Shown here one piece after another: positions 24,463 to 33,713 of a stretch of 64,000 bases of DNA. The stretch is from assembly GCA_016342415.1 (NCBI GenBank), contig JAEIOD010000001.1, forward strand, positions 310,001 through 374,000. Direction: 5' to 3'. Numbering within the stretch: the stretch's first letter is position 1; each line of letters opens with the position of its first letter. The notes under the pieces were generated by a model. The model was not told where the DNA came from and did no database searches. It worked only from the letters and a program-made list of their open reading frames with translations. Both the position numbers and the translations under genes were made by a program. The stretch is from Clostridiales bacterium. Lineage in GTDB: Bacteria > Bacillota > Clostridia > Peptostreptococcales > Acidaminobacteraceae.

Positions 24463-25458
24463 CTAGCTTATTGTGGTTTCCTCTTTTTTCTTTTTGAAGA
24501 AACCCTTTACTATATCCCATGAAAACTCACGTCTTCCAAAAAGACCTTCTGGTCTGAAAATCATCATGACAACCAGTAGGAATGAATAAAGAAGTAGTCT
24601 GTACTCAGCAAAACTACGTAGTGCTTCTGGCATGATTGTCAGTACAATCGCTGCGATGATAGTACCTGTTAAACTACCCATACCACCGAGTACAACAATC
24701 ACCAGAATCTCTACCGATCTCATAAAATTGAAAGTGTTCGGATCTAAAAACGCTAAATAGTTTGCATACAGTCCACCACCAACTCCGGCAAGTGCTGCTG
24801 CGAAAGCAAAACCCAGAACCTTGAAGTATGTTGTTTTAATACCAACCGCCTCAGCGGCAATCTCATCCTCACGAATAGACATGATGGCACGTCCTTGCCT
24901 CGAATGTGTTAGTCTGTAAAGAATCAGTACGACGAGAACCGTCACCCAGAAAATCGAATCAAACTTAACAACTTTAGGAATTCCGGTCAATCCTTGTGCA
25001 CCCCCTGTGAGACCTCTCATGTTATTGATAACCACACGAATCACTTCACCAAATCCAAGTGTGATGATCGCCAAATAATCTCCTCGAAGTCGAAGTGCTG
25101 GAATACCAATCAGTACACCGACAATTCCAGCTGCTATGGCTGCAATAAAAAGTGAAACGACCAATAAGATCACATCAGGCATATCAGGCATCAGTGCTCT
25201 GACTTTTATCGATGTAATAGCTGAAGCGTAAGCACCAACTGCCATAAATCCTGCATGTCCTAGAGTCAACTGACCGAGAAAACCAGTTGCAAGATTCAGA
25301 CTGGTTGCCAAAACTATGTTTATCATAATAAACACGATAATACCTTGGTGATAACGCGTGATGAAGCCAAACGATATTGCACCCTTCAAGATGATATAGA
25401 GCAACACTATCGCTAAGAAGTTGAGGCTCCATTTTTTTAATGTAATTTGTTTTGACAT
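24463..25458 (-). CDS. livM: Branched-chain amino-acid ABC transporter permease LivM
   Basis: Start at ATG 25458 (AAGGTG seven bases upstream), four bases past the livH stop. About 331 residues with eight or more membrane helices. The family signature is clear: ATSLNLATGFLGQLTLGHAGFM-type segment, LRLRGDYLAIITLGFGE, NNMRGLTGGAQGLTGIP, and the ATPase-contact loop SIREDEIAAEAVGIKTTYFK. It forms the transport channel with LivH. The C-terminal tail is charged (FFKKKKEE). Intact and of normal length. Confidence 0.94.
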   Translation of the reverse strand: MSKQITLKKWSLNFLAIVLLYIILKGAISFGFITRYHQGIIVFIMINIVLATSLNLATGFLGQLTLGHAGFMAVGAYASAITSIKVRALMPDMPDVILLVVSLFIAAIAAGIVGVLIGIPALRLRGDYLAIITLGFGEVIRVVINNMRGLTGGAQGLTGIPKVVKFDSIFWVTVLVVLILYRLTHSRQGRAIMSIREDEIAAEAVGIKTTYFKVLGFAFAAALAGVGGGLYANYLAFLDPNTFNFMRSVEILVIVVLGGMGSLTGTIIAAIVLTIMPEALRSFAEYRLLLYSFLLVVMMIFRPEGLFGRREFSWDIVKGFFKKKKEETTIS

Positions 25459-25462
25459 ATGG

Positions 25463-26341
25463 TTACACCTTCTCCTTTTCATTACGTCCTAAAATACCAG
25501 TTGGCTTAAATAACAACACAACGATAAGAAGTCCAAATACAATGGCATCCGACCATTGACTCGAAATATATGCTCTAGTAAATGTTTCTACCATACCTAT
25601 GGTAAACCCGCCTAGAACAGCACCGGGAATCAAACCGATTCCCCCAAGAACGGCAGCAACAAAGGCTTTCAATCCTGGCATAATACCCATAGTTGGGAAA
25701 ACTTGTGTATAAGTAATACCATAGAGTACACCTGCCAAGGCACCTAAAGCAGAGCCGATGGCGAATGTTAATGAAATGGTTTTACTCACATTGATGCCCA
25801 TCAAAACAGCAGCATCTTTATCTTCCGATACCGCACGCATTGCCTTGCCCGGTTTGGATTTCTTTATAAATATTTCCAGGATGACCATAAAAATAATGGC
25901 CAATGAAAGTGTTGTAAGTGTTACTGTACTAATTTGTAATGGTCCTACTGATATCGGTCTTTTTTCGATAAGCTCCGGCATGATTTTCGGATCTGCTTTG
26001 AAAATCACCTGAGCAAGATTTTGCAAGAATAAACTCACACCTATGGCTGTAATCAACGCCGAAATACGCGGTGCTTTTCTAATCGGCTTGTAAGCAATTC
26101 GTTCTAGGACTATGCTCAGTAAAGCAGCTAAAAGCATAGATAATGGTACAACAATCACAAACGGCAAGCCTGATGAAACAACGATTAGAAAAGCAAAATA
26201 AGCGCCAGCCATCATAAGTTCTCCATGTGCAAAGTTGATGAGTTTAATGATGCCATAAACCATGGTATATCCCAAAGCGATAAGAGCGTAAATGCTTCCG
26301 ACTGAAAGACCATTGATCATTTGTTGTAAAAATAATACCAA
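25463..26341 (-). CDS. livH: Branched-chain amino-acid ABC transporter permease LivH
   Basis: 292 residues, TTG start eight bases after AAGGAGG. Signature segments: NGLSVGSIYALIALGYTMVYG, IKLINFAHGELMMAGAY, ALITAIGVSLFLQN, and the EAA-like ATPase contact MRAVSEDKDAAVLMGINV. About eight membrane helices. It forms the heterodimeric channel with LivM. The gene is separated from livJ by a 94-base gap that contains a hairpin, so the binding protein can be made in excess over the membrane parts. Confidence 0.94.
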   Translation of the reverse strand: MVLFLQQMINGLSVGSIYALIALGYTMVYGIIKLINFAHGELMMAGAYFAFLIVVSSGLPFVIVVPLSMLLAALLSIVLERIAYKPIRKAPRISALITAIGVSLFLQNLAQVIFKADPKIMPELIEKRPISVGPLQISTVTLTTLSLAIIFMVILEIFIKKSKPGKAMRAVSEDKDAAVLMGINVSKTISLTFAIGSALGALAGVLYGITYTQVFPTMGIMPGLKAFVAAVLGGIGLIPGAVLGGFTIGMVETFTRAYISSQWSDAIVFGLLIVVLLFKPTGILGRNEKEKV

Positions 26342-26392
26342 GTCAATATCCTCCTTGTATCAAGCATAAGCTAGATACTTTGATAATAAATG

Positions 26393-26426
26393 AGAAAAGT
26401 GACCAAAATGCTCTAGTCACTTTTCT
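26393..26426 (-). terminator. Hairpin between livJ and livH
   Basis: AGAAAAGTGAC and GTCACTTTTCT form a perfect 11-bp stem with a 12-base loop, just past the livJ stop. The T-tract is interrupted (CATTTATTAT), so read-through is expected. Such hairpins stabilise the abundant binding-protein message and lower expression of downstream genes. Confidence 0.75.
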
Positions 26427-26434
26427 ACAATAAT

Positions 26435-27568
26435 TTACTGTCCTGAAACCTTTGCTGCTAAGACATGCTCTCCATTAAGAATTTGAATTATTGAAATACT
26501 CTTAATTGGATCTCCATTTTCATCGAACACAACGTGTCCAGTAACACCACCCATATCCGTTGAAGCCAAAGCTTTAATAATGGCAGCGGAGTCTGTAGAT
26601 CCTGCAGCTTCTATAGCACTCTTCATGATGTATGTCGAATCATAAGCAAGTGCTGCAAGTGCATTAGGTGATGATTCGAACTTTGCCTCATAAGCACTGA
26701 TGAAATCTTGAACCACTTTGGATTCATCTGTTTTAGCATAGTGATTTGCAAAGTAGTGACCTTCTGCAACTTCTGCATAATCCCCTTCAATACCATCCCA
26801 TCCGTCGCCACCAATAGCAACAACATTAAGACCTAGTTCTTCAACTTGAGAAAGGATAACCCCTACTTTTGCAATATAGTCTGGTAAGAAAAGTACATCT
26901 GGATCCTCAGCAGCAATTTTTGTTAAAATAGCTCTGAAATCCGCATCATTCTTTGTATAACCCTCATAATTCGTTACTGTTCCAGTTGTTCCGAACTGGT
27001 CTTTAAACGCTATTGCAAGACCTTCTGAGTATGGGTCTTCAACATTGTAAAGTACAGCTGCTTTTGTTGCCTTAAGCTCATCTGCTGCAAATACCGCTGC
27101 TGTTGAACCTTGGTATGGATCTGTATAACATGCTCTAAAGATATTAGAGGCATCTAATGTCACTTCACCGTTTGTAGCTGTCGGTGTCAAGACAGGCATA
27201 TTATCTTCTTTTGCGATTTCTTTAATCGAAAGTGTCGTGCCACTAAATGTACCACCGATTAGACCTACAATCTCATCCTGATCACGTAGTCTGTTATACG
27301 CATTTACCGCTTCTGTCTTATCACCCTTAGAGTCGTAAGCGATAATTTCAACTGGTTTGCCGTCGATACCTCCGGCTGCGTTAATCTCATCGGCTGCAAG
27401 TTGTGCTGCGTTTGCTACTGCTGTACCATACATACTGTAATCTCCAGTTAAAGGTCCGATAACCCCAAGTTTGATGGTGTCACCACCACCTGCTCCAGAG
27501 CAACCGCTAAAGACGGTTGTTAATAATACAAGTACTGCCAATAACAATGTTAATTTTTTTGTTTTCAA
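26435..27568 (-). CDS. livJ: Branched-chain amino-acid substrate-binding lipoprotein LivJ-like
   Basis: 377 residues from a TTG start with GGGGGA upstream. Residues 1-23 form a lipoprotein signal with lipobox FSGC. The mature part matches the Leu/Ile/Val-binding family (Peripla_BP_6): IKLGVIGPLTGDYSMYGTA, VEIIAYDSKGDKTEAVNAYN, LIGGTFSGTT and MPVLTPTATNGEVT. It captures branched-chain amino acids or related amides outside the cell and delivers them to LivHM. It is the first gene of livJ-H-M-G-F. Binding-site residues are not diagnostic enough to exclude urea or aromatic compounds, but synteny favours amino acids. Confidence 0.93.
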   Translation of the reverse strand: MKTKKLTLLLAVLVLLTTVFSGCSGAGGGDTIKLGVIGPLTGDYSMYGTAVANAAQLAADEINAAGGIDGKPVEIIAYDSKGDKTEAVNAYNRLRDQDEIVGLIGGTFSGTTLSIKEIAKEDNMPVLTPTATNGEVTLDASNIFRACYTDPYQGSTAAVFAADELKATKAAVLYNVEDPYSEGLAIAFKDQFGTTGTVTNYEGYTKNDADFRAILTKIAAEDPDVLFLPDYIAKVGVILSQVEELGLNVVAIGGDGWDGIEGDYAEVAEGHYFANHYAKTDESKVVQDFISAYEAKFESSPNALAALAYDSTYIMKSAIEAAGSTDSAAIIKALASTDMGGVTGHVVFDENGDPIKSISIIQILNGEHVLAAKVSGQ

Positions 27569-27812
27569 TTTTGTGTCCCCCTATTTTGTCTACATGTTTT
27601 TTATTTTGTCACAAGTTTTAAATGTTACAAAAATTAAATATAAAAACGATTCTATACGATAATACTATAGAAATCAACAGAAGATTTCGAATTATCTGAC
27701 TTTTTCTCATTTAGGAAACGCTTTCCTATCGATTACAGTCTATTTTTCTTCTTTTTCACACTATTTATAACAAGGAATACTCAAAAGTTGTCCTCCTATG
27801 ACACACAGCAAA
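27569..27812 (-). promoter_or_regulatory. livJ control region
   Basis: A perfect inverted repeat TAGGAAA-CGC-TTTCCTA stands at 27712-27728, resembling a LacI/CcpA-type operator (AAAGCGTTT core). A candidate -10 (TATAGA on the minus strand, near 27655) follows, with no strong -35. This is the only element seen between livJ and the terminator of the neighbouring gene. Confidence 0.45.
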
Positions 27813-27840
27813 CAACAAAAAAGGACCTCAAAGGTCCTTA
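27813..27840 (-). terminator. Terminator of the first acetyltransferase gene
   Basis: AAGGACCT and AGGTCCTT form a perfect stem with a short loop, followed on the minus strand by TTTTTTGTTG, 70 bases past the stop. Confidence 0.85.
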
Positions 27841-27909
27841 TAAATAATGTTTTCTAGAAAAAATATATTCATTCCTTTAACCTAAATGAAAAGTCACCCT
27901 AAATGTATT

Positions 27910-28464
27910 CTATAAGGAACATTCCAGTCCTATAAAACTAAAATTATCTGCTGAATATTCCTTTTCTCCATAGATCCCATTTATCTGAGTAAATCCGTTT
28001 TTAAACCAGAACCTTAACCCCTTCCAGTTTTTCAAGTGAACACCAAGTCCAATTTTCTTGAAATGACGTTTCTTAGCTTCTTGTTTTAACATCTCGATTA
28101 CTTCACTAGAGTAACCTTTGCTCTGATATTCCATAGATATTAAAAACATGCTTATATATAATGTGTCCTCATTAGGATAACCATGATACATATCATAAAA
28201 TCCAATCAATTTATTATCTTCTTTTGTATAAATTGACTTGATAGAATACTTATCAATTGTTGCAGTTGGCATTGGAGGTAAATCTCCATTTTTCAAACAC
28301 TTTTCTATATAATCCTCTTCAAAACAATCTCCCTCAAGTAATAACTTATCACCTTCATTCCAAGAATCACATATACCTTGTAATTGCGAAACCTCCATTT
28401 CACAAGATTCTGTTAGTCTAATTCGACCAGTTTCAAAGTCACCTATAATGTTTTCTACTATCAT
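27910..28464 (-). CDS. GNAT-family N-acetyltransferase
   Basis: 184 residues with AAAGG before the ATG. The acetyl-CoA pyrophosphate loop is QSKGYSSEVIEML, following beta strand LYISMFLISMEY; LGVHLKNWKGLRFWFKNGF is the usual final motif where the protein helix packs against CoA. The N-terminal third (SQLQGICDSWNEGDKLLLEG) precedes the GNAT core and is found in several Firmicute acetyltransferases. It transfers acetyl groups to an amine; the substrate is unknown. The 178-base leader carries a 12-bp inverted repeat. Confidence 0.85.
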   Translation of the reverse strand: MIVENIIGDFETGRIRLTESCEMEVSQLQGICDSWNEGDKLLLEGDCFEEDYIEKCLKNGDLPPMPTATIDKYSIKSIYTKEDNKLIGFYDMYHGYPNEDTLYISMFLISMEYQSKGYSSEVIEMLKQEAKKRHFKKIGLGVHLKNWKGLRFWFKNGFTQINGIYGEKEYSADNFSFIGLECSL

Positions 28465-28493
28465 ACATTTCCTTTCTAAATATCCAACTTATC

Positions 28494-28545
28494 AATTGCA
28501 ACTCTAAGTTCAATTTCAGAATCCTTTCTCACAAGAGTTGCAATT
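28494..28545. repeat. 12-bp perfect inverted repeat between two acetyltransferase genes
   Basis: AATTGCAACTCT and AGAGTTGCAATT are separated by 28 bases. There is no T-tract on either side, so it is more likely an operator or a leader structure of the 27910-28464 gene than a terminator. Confidence 0.6.
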
Positions 28546-28642
28546 AATACAAACTCTCTTGAAAGCAAGTAAATAAACGTGCTTTAGCGCTTTGCAATAT
28601 CTATTCCCATCCCAATTCATACTAATATCATTTCATTAATAG

Positions 28643-29419
28643 CTAAAAAAAGAATTTAAGAAGTCTTGTTTTTGAGTATGTTCCAGCAGCTTCCATGCTT
28701 TTTTTCGAGTTATGGTTATAATACCAACAGCCTGACCTAGCGATGTATCCTTCATTTTCTACTAGTGTTTGAAGCGTCTTTAGTATATTACTGCCATAGC
28801 CCTTTTGTCTGTGTTCCTCGACTACATACATGCCTACGCTTGCCATATTTTTAATGACTCTTCCGTACTCCACTACACCAAATCCGATTAATTTATTTTC
28901 ATGTTTGATTTTATATAATCTATAATAATCCAAACCTTTTTTTATTTTCTCAATGTCTTCATCAAAATAATCGTGAGCCAACTTAAAAATGGATTCATCT
29001 GTATTACCATCAATCTGCTCTAGTTCCAATGTCTTTTTGTCTTTAGTATCCTTCTCTGTATAGATTGAAAAGTAAGCTTGCTTTTCCAGTTTCACAAAAT
29101 CATCTACAGCATGACTTAAAAGAAACTCATCACCGGTGCTGACAAAAGCACTCGTCACTTGTTCATATCTCTTTATTCTTGCAAAAATACTCTGAGCATA
29201 TTTTGCATAGTTAGGAGTCATATTAAAAAGTGTTATCAATGACTTATTAAAAATTGCAAAGAAACCAATCAACTCCTCCTCACACATGATTTTATAGTGA
29301 TTACTATTCATCACATGGTCTTCCCAGTATGAGTCAACTGTAATGTTATTGTCTATAAAATAACTCTCGACCCTATTTGAAATTTCATCCCACTCACATT
29401 GTTTAAATTTAATATCCAT
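28643..29419 (-). CDS. GNAT-family N-acetyltransferase, two-domain
   Basis: 258 residues. The C-terminal half has the GNAT core: MYVVEEHRQKGYGSNILKTL contains the R/QxxGxG/A loop binding acetyl-CoA, followed by GCWYYNHNSKKSMEAAG. The N-terminal half (residues 1-110) has a diverged GNAT-like pattern (LIGFFAIFNKSLITLFNM) without the loop, as in two-domain acetyltransferases where only one half is catalytic. AGGAG precedes the ATG. Substrate unknown. It lies 71 bases after the next acetyltransferase gene, same direction. Confidence 0.82.
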   Translation of the reverse strand: MDIKFKQCEWDEISNRVESYFIDNNITVDSYWEDHVMNSNHYKIMCEEELIGFFAIFNKSLITLFNMTPNYAKYAQSIFARIKRYEQVTSAFVSTGDEFLLSHAVDDFVKLEKQAYFSIYTEKDTKDKKTLELEQIDGNTDESIFKLAHDYFDEDIEKIKKGLDYYRLYKIKHENKLIGFGVVEYGRVIKNMASVGMYVVEEHRQKGYGSNILKTLQTLVENEGYIARSGCWYYNHNSKKSMEAAGTYSKTRLLKFFF

Positions 29420-29490
29420 ATTATCTCCTAATGACTACAATGGTTTCAATGATGATAAACAATTTTAAATATCATAAAACTATTTCATCA

Positions 29491-30000
29491 CTACTTGTCT
29501 TTTTTTATTTCAGCAACTAATCGTTCCCAATCCAGCAAAGAAATATTTCTACCTGGATATAAAATCTTTTCAAAAGACCAGAATGATTTTAACCAGTTAT
29601 CCAAGTAGCTACCCAGTTCTTCTTCAAAGCCCATCTCTTTGACTTTATCAGTCACCCAATAAAACACTAGTGAATCATATGTGCCGTGGCTCCAAGGCCA
29701 TATATAGATGCATCCGATACATTCAGTATCTTCTTTGTTAACCACTGTGTAGGCAAACCCTTCACGGTTATCAAACTCATCTTGATGTTCTTTCAGATCT
29801 TTGTAATTTTCTTCAATCGTCATATCATCTGCCGGCCAAGGATCATTAACGCCAAACACCTGTCTAAGACTTTCTTTACTCGACATCAACGCATTAAAAT
29901 CTTTTTCTACTTCGTCTACAGTCAATTTTCTTATGATGAAATTATCTTCTTTCACATCAAACGGTGGCTGAAGGTCATCTGCAATAAATTTATAAGTCAT
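29491..30000 (-). CDS. GNAT-like protein without a clear acetyl-CoA loop
   Basis: 169 residues; AGAGGAG before the ATG. The order of elements follows acetyltransferases of the type annotated in Firmicutes as GNAT: FIIRKLTVDEVEKDF, an acceptor loop FGVNDPWPADDMT, FAYTVVNKEDTECIGCIYIW and SLVFYWVTDKVKEMGFEEEL. The normal RxxGxG loop is replaced by VKEMGFEEEL, so it may bind acetyl-CoA weakly or have another role. No membrane or export signal. Third acetyltransferase-type gene in a row; the three are not similar enough to be recent duplicates. Confidence 0.68.
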   Translation of the reverse strand: MTYKFIADDLQPPFDVKEDNFIIRKLTVDEVEKDFNALMSSKESLRQVFGVNDPWPADDMTIEENYKDLKEHQDEFDNREGFAYTVVNKEDTECIGCIYIWPWSHGTYDSLVFYWVTDKVKEMGFEEELGSYLDNWLKSFWSFEKILYPGRNISLLDWERLVAEIKKDK

Positions 30001-30054
30001 AATTGTCTCCTCTCATATCAAAGCAATAAAACGTTTTGTAAATCACTTTCATGA

Positions 30055-30704
30055 GTCATGAATAGAAATATCAAACGTCTTCTATAGTGTACCATTTATT
30101 TATAGGGACAATCCATCAAACAGACTGGTTACTATAATTTCTAAACATCTTTACATATAAACGTCACTAAAGCATAAAGCAGAAATTAGTATTCTCATTT
30201 TAGGAGTATCTCCTTTTATATAATCATAAAATAGCTCATTAAATCATGATAAGTCATAATATTACTATTATACTGTTAATTTTTTAGCACATGATAAAGG
30301 TATGATCCCGTTATCTTCTGTACATTTATTAACTTCTTCTTTTAATATATTTTGCGACAATCAAATATGATTGTTCTCAGATGATCTCTGTAATACCGAA
30401 TTGAGTTAATTTCATGAATGTGGAATATTCCTTATAAGTTGGGTATATAAGCTAGTACTCGTTGCAATAAAAAATCGTTAGTTTAGAAGCCCTACAATAC
30501 ATCATAGGTATTAAAATCTCCAAAGGAAAACATCCATAACTCATCACAAATCATATGAATCAGGAGATTATAAAATAATAAAGATTGCAATGACATCAAT
30601 AGCGTGATATTGTGTAAGATACACGCTTATAACATTTTAATCAGGTGTTCTCGATTGAATATAAAGAACACGCATTTTTGATTTAATTATTCAATGAAAC
30701 ATTT
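30055..30704. other. Intergenic stretch with a gene scrap and leader hairpins
   Basis: About 650 bases without a full gene. On the minus strand a 30-codon frame at 30268-30360 (LSQNILKEEVNKCTEDNGII, then PLSCAKKLTV) reads like the N-terminus of a small Clostridial protein and is probably a relic. The last 100 bases form the leader of the pentapeptide-repeat gene. Confidence 0.45.
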
Positions 30705-30723
30705 ATGAAACAGAAACTGTTTC
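30601..30723 (+). promoter_or_regulatory. Structured leader of the pentapeptide-repeat gene
   Basis: Three hairpins precede the ribosome site: 30601-30627 (AGCGTG/CACGCT plus inner TAT/ATA), 30645-30671 (GTGTTCT/AGAACAC, then GCATTTTTG) and 30706-30723 (GAAACAG AAA CTGTTTC), the last ending 5 bases before GGAGG. The second resembles a weak terminator, the third could hide the ribosome site. Suggests control after transcription start. Confidence 0.5.
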
Positions 30724-30737
30724 TTACGGAGGTAATT

Positions 30738-31403
30738 ATGACAACCGCAACTACATCTAAGAAAGCAAACGATCGAATCAATTACAGTAATAGGAAAAAA
30801 ATAAATGCCGATTTCAGCAACAAGGATTTAAAAAGAAGCAATTGCTTCAGCAGCGATTTCTCAGGTTCTAATTTTAGCCATGCTAGCTTCAAAGGTGCTC
30901 AATTCAAACACTGCAACTTCTTTGAGTGTGATTTTGTGTCGTCTGAATTTATCGCTACTAACCTTAGAAACAGCAAATTTGTGAATGCAAAATTCAAAGA
31001 TGTCATCTTTGATTCTGCTAATCTTGAAGGTGTAAACTTTGAAAATGCATCATTTGACAATGTTGTCTTTGCAAATACTGATACCTCGCAGGCCATTAAC
31101 TTTGATGCTTCTGCAACTGGCATCAGACTATTTGAGGCGCTCCCTGAACTCAATATCAGTGAGAGACTTGAACGTTCTGTTAAAGCCAGCAAGAAAAACG
31201 AATTTATCAAAAGTGCTGGAGTTCTTGATACTAAAACAGGTACAATTAATCCAATCAGCATCATGATTTTACTTGAAAACTTCAGTGAAGAAGTTTTAAT
31301 TACAGCTTTCTCACGATTGAAAAAAGACGTTGATACAAACTTTGCAACACTTAGTTATCTGATAGAAGAAATCAAGGCTTATCAAATAGACGGTTTAAGA
31401 TAA
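30738..31403 (+). CDS. Pentapeptide-repeat protein
   Basis: Start at ATG 30738, five bases after GGAGG; a longer in-frame ATG at 30705 lies inside a hairpin with no ribosome site. About 221 residues. Residues about 15-115 consist of some twenty tandem five-residue repeats of the A(D/N)(L/F)xx type (ADFSNKDLKRSNCFSSDF, then SGSNFSHASFKGAQF and later FDSANLEGVNFENASF), forming a right-handed quadrilateral beta-helix. The C-terminal 90 residues are helical. Relatives include DNA mimics that protect gyrase (Qnr, MfpA), but many have other roles; which applies here cannot be read off. Ended by a strong terminator. Confidence 0.9.
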   Translation: MTTATTSKKANDRINYSNRKKINADFSNKDLKRSNCFSSDFSGSNFSHASFKGAQFKHCNFFECDFVSSEFIATNLRNSKFVNAKFKDVIFDSANLEGVNFENASFDNVVFANTDTSQAINFDASATGIRLFEALPELNISERLERSVKASKKNEFIKSAGVLDTKTGTINPISIMILLENFSEEVLITAFSRLKKDVDTNFATLSYLIEEIKAYQIDGLR

Positions 31404-31451
31404 TTAGTACTTGATCAGTACCAAGATACATTTTAATGTTTTCACCAATCA

Positions 31452-31488
31452 AAAGCACCTACAACTTTTAACTGGTTGTAGGTGTTTT
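31452..31488 (+). terminator. Terminator of the pentapeptide-repeat gene
   Basis: CACCTACAAC and GTTGTAGGTG form a perfect 10-bp stem with a 9-base loop, followed by TTTTAAT, 49 bases after the stop. Confidence 0.88.
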
Positions 31489-31595
31489 AATGTATTGTAA
31501 AAAGACTTCAAATCACATTAATAAAATTTAGATTATACATACTTAATCGAGATAAATGCTTTCATGATTATCATACAATACGATTTACCACCACT

Positions 31596-33530
31596 TTACT
31601 CTTCGTTTAACTCAAGTGGTATAGTCAGATAGAATTTTACACCTTGGTTTACTTCGCTTTCACAGCGTATATTGCCACTCAGTGTTTGATTTATAAGATT
31701 ATGTATAATAAACATACCCAAGCCACTATTACTGGTACTCCTTCTAGTTGTATAAAATGGTTCAAATATATGTTCCAGTATTGAAGGTTCAATACCTTTC
31801 CCATCATCTTCATATAATATTTTGACCAACTGCCCCTCTTTATAAGCGCCAATCCTAATCAAACCTTTTTCATCTTCAGCATATGCATATTGAAATGAGT
31901 TTTTAATAAAATTAGTAAGGATCTGAGATATTGCACTGGGGAAAGTTCTCATAATTATATCGTCATCTACATTATTTATAATTTCTATCGAATGTGTTTT
32001 AATCGTCAACCTTATGGTCTCAATGATATTTCCGACTTCTTCTTTTAAATTGACTTTTTGAAGTGTTTCATTGTTCTGATTGGTAGCAATCGTTTTAAAC
32101 TGTTTAACCAAATCGGCTGCTCTTTCAACGTTTCTTTGCACTAGATCACTTGCTTCATCTAGTGCTTCAATACTTCTTACAAGTTCACTCTTTGTCAGTT
32201 TCCCGTTTGCTTGTAGATCATCTAGTTTTTTAACAATGGTCTTCATGTATGACCCCGTCGTCAAAGCGTTTCCGACAGGGGTGTTGATTTCATGTGCGAT
32301 TCCAGCCACTAAGAAGCCTAATGATGCTATTTTTTCTTTTTCGATGATATAATGATATTGTTGTTTAATTTCTTCATATTGAGCATTAATTGTATCTTCC
32401 AATATTTGATTCTTTTGCTTGAAGACCTCAGCAATTGTAACAAAAGATTTGGCAATCGTTCCCATTTCATCAGTTAAAGCAACATACTCGTAGGGCAGAT
32501 CCTCATCTAAGTTCCCCAGTGCAATTTGCTGACTATAAATCGTCAGCGCAGCAATGGGTTTCAATCGTTTCCTAATAAAGAAATATATGACGATGGTAAC
32601 AATCACGGTAAAAAGTACTATCGTTCCAACTAAGTAAGCAATGAATTTATTCATTTCAGCACGCACTTCATCTTGATTGACTAAAGTTACAATTTTCCAC
32701 TTTGAATATTCAATATCACTTGTTAAAATATAGTAATCCTCATCATCAATACTGATGACCTCAAATACTCCATCGCTTACGGTTTTATGATTTAACCACT
32801 CATCTATTTGAGGATAAACATCAATTAACGATTTCTCCAAAACATTCGAATCGTCTTTGTGATAAATGAATTTTCCTGAACCGTTTATAATAAACACTTG
32901 TCCTTTTTCACCGACATTCATTTTACTGACAACACTCGGAAGAATATTCAAGCTAAAATCCACAACAACAAAACTTTTATCACCATTTGGTTCTTCAACG
33001 GCTTTAATAGAGGATACTACCAGCTCTTTAGTGCCCCACTCTACATAAGGATCGGTATAGTTGACACCCTCAGATTCTAGTGCAACTGCATGCCACGGTC
33101 TTATATAAACATCATAACCTTCATCTGAAACAAAAGCATGATTGTCTAAATAGAAATTTGCAGCCTCATTGACAAGCGATATTAAAAATATCTGATTTGT
33201 ACTTTTTTCCATTGACCGTATGGTATTGAGTACTTCATCTATCAAATAATGAGTTTCAATTTGTGACCTTTCATCAACTTCGAATAAATATTGAACTATA
33301 TTTTTATCTCCCAACAGCTGATTAACATATGCAGTTGAGTCAATAAATAGATTTTCAATCTGACTTTTAGAAAAATTGCTTTCTGTATTTAGTCTTAACT
33401 CCAGTTCTTGTTCTAAGGATTGTTTCATAAACTCCGATACTGAAAACCCAATTAGAATCGTCATAATAGAAATAGAAATAATAATATTAACAAGTAGTCT
33501 ATAAGTAATTTTATTTTTATGTTTAAACAT
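31596..33530 (-). CDS. Membrane sensor histidine kinase with extracellular Cache-type domain
   Basis: 644 residues, TGGAGGTG before the ATG. Residues 12-32 and about 292-315 are membrane helices that bracket a 260-residue extracellular sensor of double-Cache type (SLVNEAANFYLDNHAFVSDEG, then FVVVDFSLNILPSVVSKMNV). A HAMP linker and coiled coil follow. The dimerisation/phosphoacceptor motif is VAGIAHEINTPVGNALTTG with the catalytic His, and the ATPase domain shows ILTNFIKNSFQYAY (N-box), YEDDGKGI and GLGMFIIHNLI. It autophosphorylates in response to a small ligand. No response regulator is adjacent, so it is an orphan kinase. Its core resembles the kinase at 38260-39888. Confidence 0.93.
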   Translation of the reverse strand: MFKHKNKITYRLLVNIIISISIMTILIGFSVSEFMKQSLEQELELRLNTESNFSKSQIENLFIDSTAYVNQLLGDKNIVQYLFEVDERSQIETHYLIDEVLNTIRSMEKSTNQIFLISLVNEAANFYLDNHAFVSDEGYDVYIRPWHAVALESEGVNYTDPYVEWGTKELVVSSIKAVEEPNGDKSFVVVDFSLNILPSVVSKMNVGEKGQVFIINGSGKFIYHKDDSNVLEKSLIDVYPQIDEWLNHKTVSDGVFEVISIDDEDYYILTSDIEYSKWKIVTLVNQDEVRAEMNKFIAYLVGTIVLFTVIVTIVIYFFIRKRLKPIAALTIYSQQIALGNLDEDLPYEYVALTDEMGTIAKSFVTIAEVFKQKNQILEDTINAQYEEIKQQYHYIIEKEKIASLGFLVAGIAHEINTPVGNALTTGSYMKTIVKKLDDLQANGKLTKSELVRSIEALDEASDLVQRNVERAADLVKQFKTIATNQNNETLQKVNLKEEVGNIIETIRLTIKTHSIEIINNVDDDIIMRTFPSAISQILTNFIKNSFQYAYAEDEKGLIRIGAYKEGQLVKILYEDDGKGIEPSILEHIFEPFYTTRRSTSNSGLGMFIIHNLINQTLSGNIRCESEVNQGVKFYLTIPLELNEE

Positions 33531-33685
33531 AACACCTCCACAAATCTATTTCTACAGTGAAAACACAATATTAACCGTTTAAATAAGTTTTCTATAAAAT
33601 CTATATCAACATTTAATTGATACCCATAAAACCACTTATTACAACTTTTTTCAAATTGCAAAACAATAACAGTTAAAAATAAATG

Positions 33686-33713
33686 TAGAAAAAGAGGCAC
33701 CTACGGCACCTCT
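33686..33713 (-). terminator. Terminator-like hairpin upstream of the Cache kinase gene
   Basis: AAGAGG and CCTCTT pair, with an inner CC/GG pair and small internal loops, followed on the minus strand by TTTTT. No intact minus-strand gene lies directly upstream, so it may be left over from a lost gene. Confidence 0.45.
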
